A stretch of DNA of 64,000 nt from Rhodospirillaceae bacterium LM-1 (GTDB lineage: Bacteria > Pseudomonadota > Alphaproteobacteria > Rhodospirillales > WMHbin7): contig CACUVI010000001.1 in assembly GCA_902725215.1 (NCBI GenBank), forward strand, positions 1 through 64,000, given 5' to 3'. Below are positions 60,363 to 64,000 of the stretch, piece by piece (the stretch's first letter is position 1; every line of letters starts with the position of its first letter). Made by a program: the position numbers and the translations under genes. The notes under the pieces are model-generated. The model was not told where the DNA came from. It did not search any database and saw only the letters and a list, made by a program, of their open reading frames with translations.

Positions 60363-61997
60363 ATGCCAGCCCCAGGGGGTGCTAGCGGCCATCTGGACCG
60401 TTTCGTGCGCGATCGTCTGCCCTTGCCAAGTCAGATGCCGGATTTCGATTACTCGGCCCCACATCTGCATGGCTGGCCGGATCGTCTGAACGCCGCCGCC
60501 GAATTGGTGGACCGCGCTTGTTCGCTGGGATTTGCCGACAAGACCGCCACCATCTGGGAAGGCACGGTTTGGAGCTTTGCTCATCTTAAAGACCGTTCCG
60601 AGCGCATTGCCCGCGTGCTGGTCGAGGATTGGGGGCTAGCACCCGGCAATCGGGTTCTGCTGCGAGGAACGAATTCCCCCATGCTGCTGGCGGCCTGGCT
60701 GGGCGTCGTGCGGGCTGGCGGCATCGCCGTCACCACCATGCCTTTGCTGCGCGCCAAGGAATTAGGTTTCATTCTGGAGCGCGTGAATATCCGCCATGCG
60801 CTATGCGAGGCATCGCTTGCCGAGGAAATGATCCTGGCCGCCGAGAAGGCGGGCGAACCAACTAAGGTTGGATTGTTCCATCCTGTGGGAACCGGCGATG
60901 GCGACTTCGAACGCGCCATGGAAGCCAAGCCGTCTGGCGGCAAGGTGGCCGACACGTCGGCCGATGATCCGGCGCTGATCGTCTTTACATCGGGCACCAC
61001 CGGCCATCCCAAGGCCGCCGTCCATTATCACCGCGACGTGATCGCGGTCGCCGAATGCTGGCCCAGGGATTTCGGCATCAAGCCGGGCGATGTGCATACT
61101 GGTTCGCCGTCGATGGCCTTTTCATATGGCTTCGGCGCCTTCATCGCCTTTCCGCTGCGCCATGGCTGCTGTTCGGTCATGTTGCCCAAGGCGGCACCCG
61201 ACGCCATCTTGAACGCCATCACCAAGCATCGGGTGACGTCGCTGTTCGCTGTGCCGACCTCGTACAACGCCATGATGGACGAGGCCAAGAAATACGACTT
61301 GTCCAGTTTGCGCTTCTGCGCTTCGGCGGGCGAGCATCTGCGCGATCACACCTTCCGCAACTGGAACGAGGCGACGGGGCATCGCTTGGTCAACGGCATC
61401 GGTTCGACCGAGATGTTGAACCATTTCATCGCCCAGCCGCTGGGGGTGGATCGACCCGGCGCCACAGGGCGCCTGTTGCCCGGCTACAGCGCGCGCATTA
61501 TCGATCAGGATGGTAATCTGGCGCCATCGGGCGAGAAAGGTTGGCTGGCTGTCAAGGGGCCTGTGGGTTGCCGCTATTTCGACGATCCCGAGCGCCAGAA
61601 GATTTACGTCAAACAGGGCTGGAACGTCACCGGCGATATTTTCGAACAGGATGCCGACGGCTGGTTCTGGTATATCGACCGCGGCGACGACATGATCGTC
61701 TCGTCTGGCTACAACATCTCGGCCCAGGAAGTGGAACAGATCCTGATCGAGCATGCCAGAATCAAGGAATGCGCGGTGGTCGGCGCGCCCGACGACGAGA
61801 GGGGTCAGATCGTCAAGGCCTTCGTGGTGCTGAAGGATGGGGTTGCCCCCAGCGAGGATCTGGCCCGCGACATTCAGGAATTTGTCAAAAACGCCGTTGC
61901 CCCTTATAAGTATCCCCGCTTGGTGCGGTTCCTGGACGAATTGCCAAAGACCGCCACCGGCAAGATCCAGAGGTATCTGCTCAAAGAGATGGAGTGA
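60363..61997 (+). CDS. Benzoate/2-aminobenzoate-type CoA ligase
   Basis: AMP-forming acyl-CoA synthetase of 544 aa. The AMP-binding motif is LIVFTSGTTGHPKAAVH, with GSTEMLNHF, YIDRGDDMIVSSGYNI and a C-terminal PKTATGKIQRYLLK carrying the catalytic Lys. The N-terminal segment and the MLNHF motif resemble benzoate- and 2-aminobenzoate-CoA ligases; the exact acid is uncertain. It starts 3 bp after ilvD, which is an unusual partner. Confidence 0.88.
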   Translation: MPAPGGASGHLDRFVRDRLPLPSQMPDFDYSAPHLHGWPDRLNAAAELVDRACSLGFADKTATIWEGTVWSFAHLKDRSERIARVLVEDWGLAPGNRVLLRGTNSPMLLAAWLGVVRAGGIAVTTMPLLRAKELGFILERVNIRHALCEASLAEEMILAAEKAGEPTKVGLFHPVGTGDGDFERAMEAKPSGGKVADTSADDPALIVFTSGTTGHPKAAVHYHRDVIAVAECWPRDFGIKPGDVHTGSPSMAFSYGFGAFIAFPLRHGCCSVMLPKAAPDAILNAITKHRVTSLFAVPTSYNAMMDEAKKYDLSSLRFCASAGEHLRDHTFRNWNEATGHRLVNGIGSTEMLNHFIAQPLGVDRPGATGRLLPGYSARIIDQDGNLAPSGEKGWLAVKGPVGCRYFDDPERQKIYVKQGWNVTGDIFEQDADGWFWYIDRGDDMIVSSGYNISAQEVEQILIEHARIKECAVVGAPDDERGQIVKAFVVLKDGVAPSEDLARDIQEFVKNAVAPYKYPRLVRFLDELPKTATGKIQRYLLKEME

Positions 61998-62001
61998 ATT
62001 G

Positions 62002-63477
62002 GTGGGGAATCGGGTTCTGGTCTTTCTGCTGGCCTATAATGCCGAGCGGTTCATCCAAGATACGATGCGGCGCATCCCCGAGGAGCTGAAGGAATTCGAC
62101 ACGCATGTGCTGATCATCGACGACGCGTCGAAAGATCGCACCGCCCAGATGGCGCTGGAATTCCAAAAATCGACGCCCTTGCCTTTTCCAACCACCATCC
62201 TGCGCAATCCGGTCAATCAGAATTATGGCGGCAACGTCAAGCTGGGCATGCGCTATGCCATTCGGGAAGGGTTTGACGCCATCTGCCTGATCCATGGCGA
62301 TGGTCAATATCCGCCCGAGAAATTGCCGGAATTTGTAAAACCCCTATTGATGGACGAGGCCGATGCCGTTTTCGGCTCGCGCATGATGGTGCCCGCCGAT
62401 GCGCTGAAGGGCGGCATGCCGATGTACAAATATGTCGGCAACAAGGTGCTGACCCGTTTCGAGAATTGGGTTCTTGGCACCAATCTGTCGGAATTCCACT
62501 CCGGCTTGCGGCTCTACTCCGTCAGGGCGTTGGAGCGTTTGCCCTTTCACCTCAACTCCAACGATTTCCACTTTGATACGGAAATCATCGTGCAGCTTCA
62601 CTTCGCTGGTCTGCGCATCAAGGAATTTCCCATTCCCACCCGTTATGGCGAGGAAGTCAGCCACGTCAACGGATTCAAATATGCCTGGGATATTGTCAAG
62701 CAGGCGACTTTGGGTCAGTTGCAGCGGCTAAGCCTCGTCTACCAGCGCAAGTTCGATGTGTCGCCCAAGGGTCGCGAAGTGCTGTATCACGTCGGCAAGA
62801 TGACCTTCACCGAGGCGCACCGCATGGCGGTGGACGCCGTGCCGCAGGGGGTAAAGGTGCTTGATGTCGGTTCGTCCGACGGGCTGGTGGGGGCGGCGTT
62901 GAAGGAAAAGGGCTGTCATGTCGCCGGTATCGACAAACATGCGCCTTTGCAGGAGCGGCGCTATGATCGCTTCACGCCCTCAGACCTTGATCGCGACCCA
63001 TTGCCGGTCGATCCCAGTCATTATGACGTGGTGCTGCTGCTCGACATTCTGGGCCATCTGAAGGAACCCGAGCGTTTTATGGAGCGACTGCACGAAAGCC
63101 TGGGCGGCAAGCCAGAAACGAAGGTGATCGTCACGTCGGGAAATATCGGCTTTATCCTGAACCGTCTGCAATTGCTGTTCGGCTATTTCAACTATGGCAA
63201 GCGCGGCATTCTTGACGCCAGCCATACCCGCCTGTTCACCTTCCAAAGCCTGCCGCGTTTGCTGGAGGAGGCCGGATTCGAGGTCACGAGCGTGCAGGCC
63301 GTTCCGGCACCCTTCGAACTGGCCTTGGGCGACAACGCCTTTACAAAGATTTTGGTGGCGCTCGACCGGCTGCTGTTGAAGCTGTCGCGGGGATTATTCG
63401 GTTTTCGCATCTTTGTGCTGGCCCGCCCGCGCCCGACCCTGGACGGCATTCTAGCCAACGCCGTTGCGCAGGAATAG
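62002..63477 (+). CDS. Glycosyltransferase family 2 fused to methyltransferase
   Basis: Protein of 491 aa. The N-terminal GT-A domain (about 1-230) resembles dolichol-/undecaprenyl-phosphate mannosyltransferases: LIIDDASKDRT, NYGGNVKLGMRYA, CLIHGDGQYPPE and FHSGLRLYS. The C-terminal domain (about 265-440) is a class I SAM methyltransferase with VLDVGSSDGLVGAAL and VVLLLDILGHL. A surface glycan or lipid-linked sugar role is likely. The start is GTG 62002 after GATGGAG (TTG 61999 is an alternative), 4 bp after the CoA ligase. Confidence 0.88.
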   Translation: MGNRVLVFLLAYNAERFIQDTMRRIPEELKEFDTHVLIIDDASKDRTAQMALEFQKSTPLPFPTTILRNPVNQNYGGNVKLGMRYAIREGFDAICLIHGDGQYPPEKLPEFVKPLLMDEADAVFGSRMMVPADALKGGMPMYKYVGNKVLTRFENWVLGTNLSEFHSGLRLYSVRALERLPFHLNSNDFHFDTEIIVQLHFAGLRIKEFPIPTRYGEEVSHVNGFKYAWDIVKQATLGQLQRLSLVYQRKFDVSPKGREVLYHVGKMTFTEAHRMAVDAVPQGVKVLDVGSSDGLVGAALKEKGCHVAGIDKHAPLQERRYDRFTPSDLDRDPLPVDPSHYDVVLLLDILGHLKEPERFMERLHESLGGKPETKVIVTSGNIGFILNRLQLLFGYFNYGKRGILDASHTRLFTFQSLPRLLEEAGFEVTSVQAVPAPFELALGDNAFTKILVALDRLLLKLSRGLFGFRIFVLARPRPTLDGILANAVAQE

Positions 63478-63480
63478 GCT

Positions 63481-63509
63481 TTGCACTACATTGTAGTGCG
63501 ATGTTATAC
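63481..63509 (+). promoter_or_regulatory. Autoregulated toxin-antitoxin promoter with palindromic operator
   Basis: A perfect palindrome GCACTACA-T-TGTAGTGC (63483-63499) lies between a possible -35 (TTGCAC, 63481-63486) and -10 (TTATAC, 63504-63509; spacing 17). It ends 24 bp before the antitoxin gene, the usual site for RHH antitoxin repression. Confidence 0.65.
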
Positions 63510-63523
63510 AAACGAGGCTCCCG

Positions 63524-63763
63524 ATGGGCAAGTCCGCCGTCATGAGTTTGCGCCTGAAGCCGGAATTGGGAAGCCGCATCGAGCGCTTGGCAAGCGCCGT
63601 TGACCGTCCGAAGAATTGGATCGTCGAGCAGGCGCTTGAGGAATATCTTGACCGCGAATCTTGGCAGGTCGCACAAATCACGCAGGGCATAGCCGAGGCT
63701 GACGCTGGCGATTTTGCATCACAGGCAAAGGTCGCCTCATTCAAGCGTAAGCATCAGAAATGA
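63524..63763 (+). CDS. Ribbon-helix-helix antitoxin
   Basis: Protein of 79 aa. The N-terminal RHH fold is visible: VMSLRLKPELGSRIERLA (strand and first helix) and RPKNWIVEQALEEYLDRE (second helix). The C-terminal tail would neutralise the toxin. Its stop overlaps the toxin start by 4 bp (ATGA). Confidence 0.88.
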   Translation: MGKSAVMSLRLKPELGSRIERLASAVDRPKNWIVEQALEEYLDRESWQVAQITQGIAEADAGDFASQAKVASFKRKHQK

Positions 63764-64000
63764 AGGTTCGCTGGCTGCGCGTCGCATTGGCCCAGCTTGA
63801 GCGCGAGACGGAATTCATTTCCAAAGATGATCCCAATGCCGCATCGGCCATGGTCCGTCGCGTGTTTGATGCTGCCGAGGGCCTTGCGGCATTTCCTGCC
63901 CTGGGCCGTACAGGCCGCGTTGCCGGTACGCGTGAACTTGTCGTGCCGGGAACGCCCTATTTTCTGCCCTACCGGGTCAGAGAGGAGCGTGTGGAAATTC
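63760..64000 (+). CDS. RelE/ParE-family toxin, 3' end beyond window
   Basis: The first 80 residues are in the window. They begin MKVRWLRVALAQLERETEFI and include AASAMVRRVFDAAEGLAAFPALGRTGRV and TRELVVPGTPYFLPYRV, a pattern typical of ParE-type (gyrase-targeting) toxins; the split between ParE and RelE is not certain. It is cut at 64000, with perhaps 10-20 residues missing. Confidence 0.88.
   Translation, partial: MKVRWLRVALAQLERETEFISKDDPNAASAMVRRVFDAAEGLAAFPALGRTGRVAGTRELVVPGTPYFLPYRVREERVEI

Overview
The window is GC-rich, densely coded bacterial chromosome. It looks like an alphaproteobacterium, most plausibly a Rhodospirillales/Magnetospirillum-like heterotroph. The basis is the gene orders ribF-ileS-lspA-DUF3035-M16-M16 and tpiA-secG-pyrG-kdsA-eno-ftsB, hopanoid-export genes (HpnN, HpnM), an RpoH-family sigma factor, Aer and several other chemoreceptors, a bacteriohemerythrin and flavocytochrome-c sulfide dehydrogenase. 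The genus cannot be fixed from sequence reading alone. I see no prophage, insertion sequence, CRISPR array or replication origin.

Layout. 1-5.5 kb: a truncated tRNA-Arg(CCU), a large DUF748/AsmA-like envelope protein, a haem-motif diguanylate cyclase and a PagL-like lipid A deacylase. 5.5-18.8 kb, minus strand: proline iminopeptidase-mutL, pgi, an inactive/active M16 pair, a DUF3035 lipoprotein, lspA, ileS, ribF, a MaoC hydratase and a sirtuin, many overlapping by 4 bp. 18.8-30.1 kb: a low-molecular-weight phosphatase, a fructosamine-kinase-like protein, a CHASE/PAS histidine kinase, a Cache chemoreceptor, a split Aer pair, and a partner-switching operon (STAS, anti-sigma ATPase, receiver-PP2C phosphatase). 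30.3-38 kb: an enoyl-CoA hydratase, a thioesterase, hemerythrin, then a TorD-like chaperone/histidine kinase/NtrC-type regulator operon behind a near-consensus sigma-54 promoter and a structured leader, followed by an RpoH paralogue divergent from an OxyR-like regulator. 38-45 kb: DUF192, hpnN and hpnM (convergent), erpA, xthA and a PhnD-like/HD-GYP protein. 45-49 kb: a sulfur-electron-transfer cluster (nine-haem cytochrome c fused to cytochrome b, FccA-like and FccB-like). 49-57 kb: a chemoreceptor, then the glycolysis/CTP/KDO operon tpiA-secG-pyrG-kdsA-eno, a PepSY-like protein and FtsB. 57-64 kb: DUF2125, ilvD, an aryl-CoA ligase, a GT2-methyltransferase fusion and a toxin-antitoxin pair cut by the window end.

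The strongest leads for something undescribed are in 32.1-36 kb. There a sigma-54 promoter, three TGACATG half-sites and a leader with mutually exclusive stems (one covering the ribosome-binding site) precede a molybdoenzyme-type chaperone and a two-component system, with no molybdoenzyme alongside. The regulator's GAFTGA loop reads GSFTSA. Other leads are an OxyR-like protein with glycine in place of the peroxidatic cysteine, a diguanylate cyclase with both a CXXCH haem motif and a six-cysteine cytoplasmic sensor domain, the nine-haem/cytochrome-b/FccAB cluster, and a REP-like element next to a duplicated gene end at 57.0-57.26 kb.
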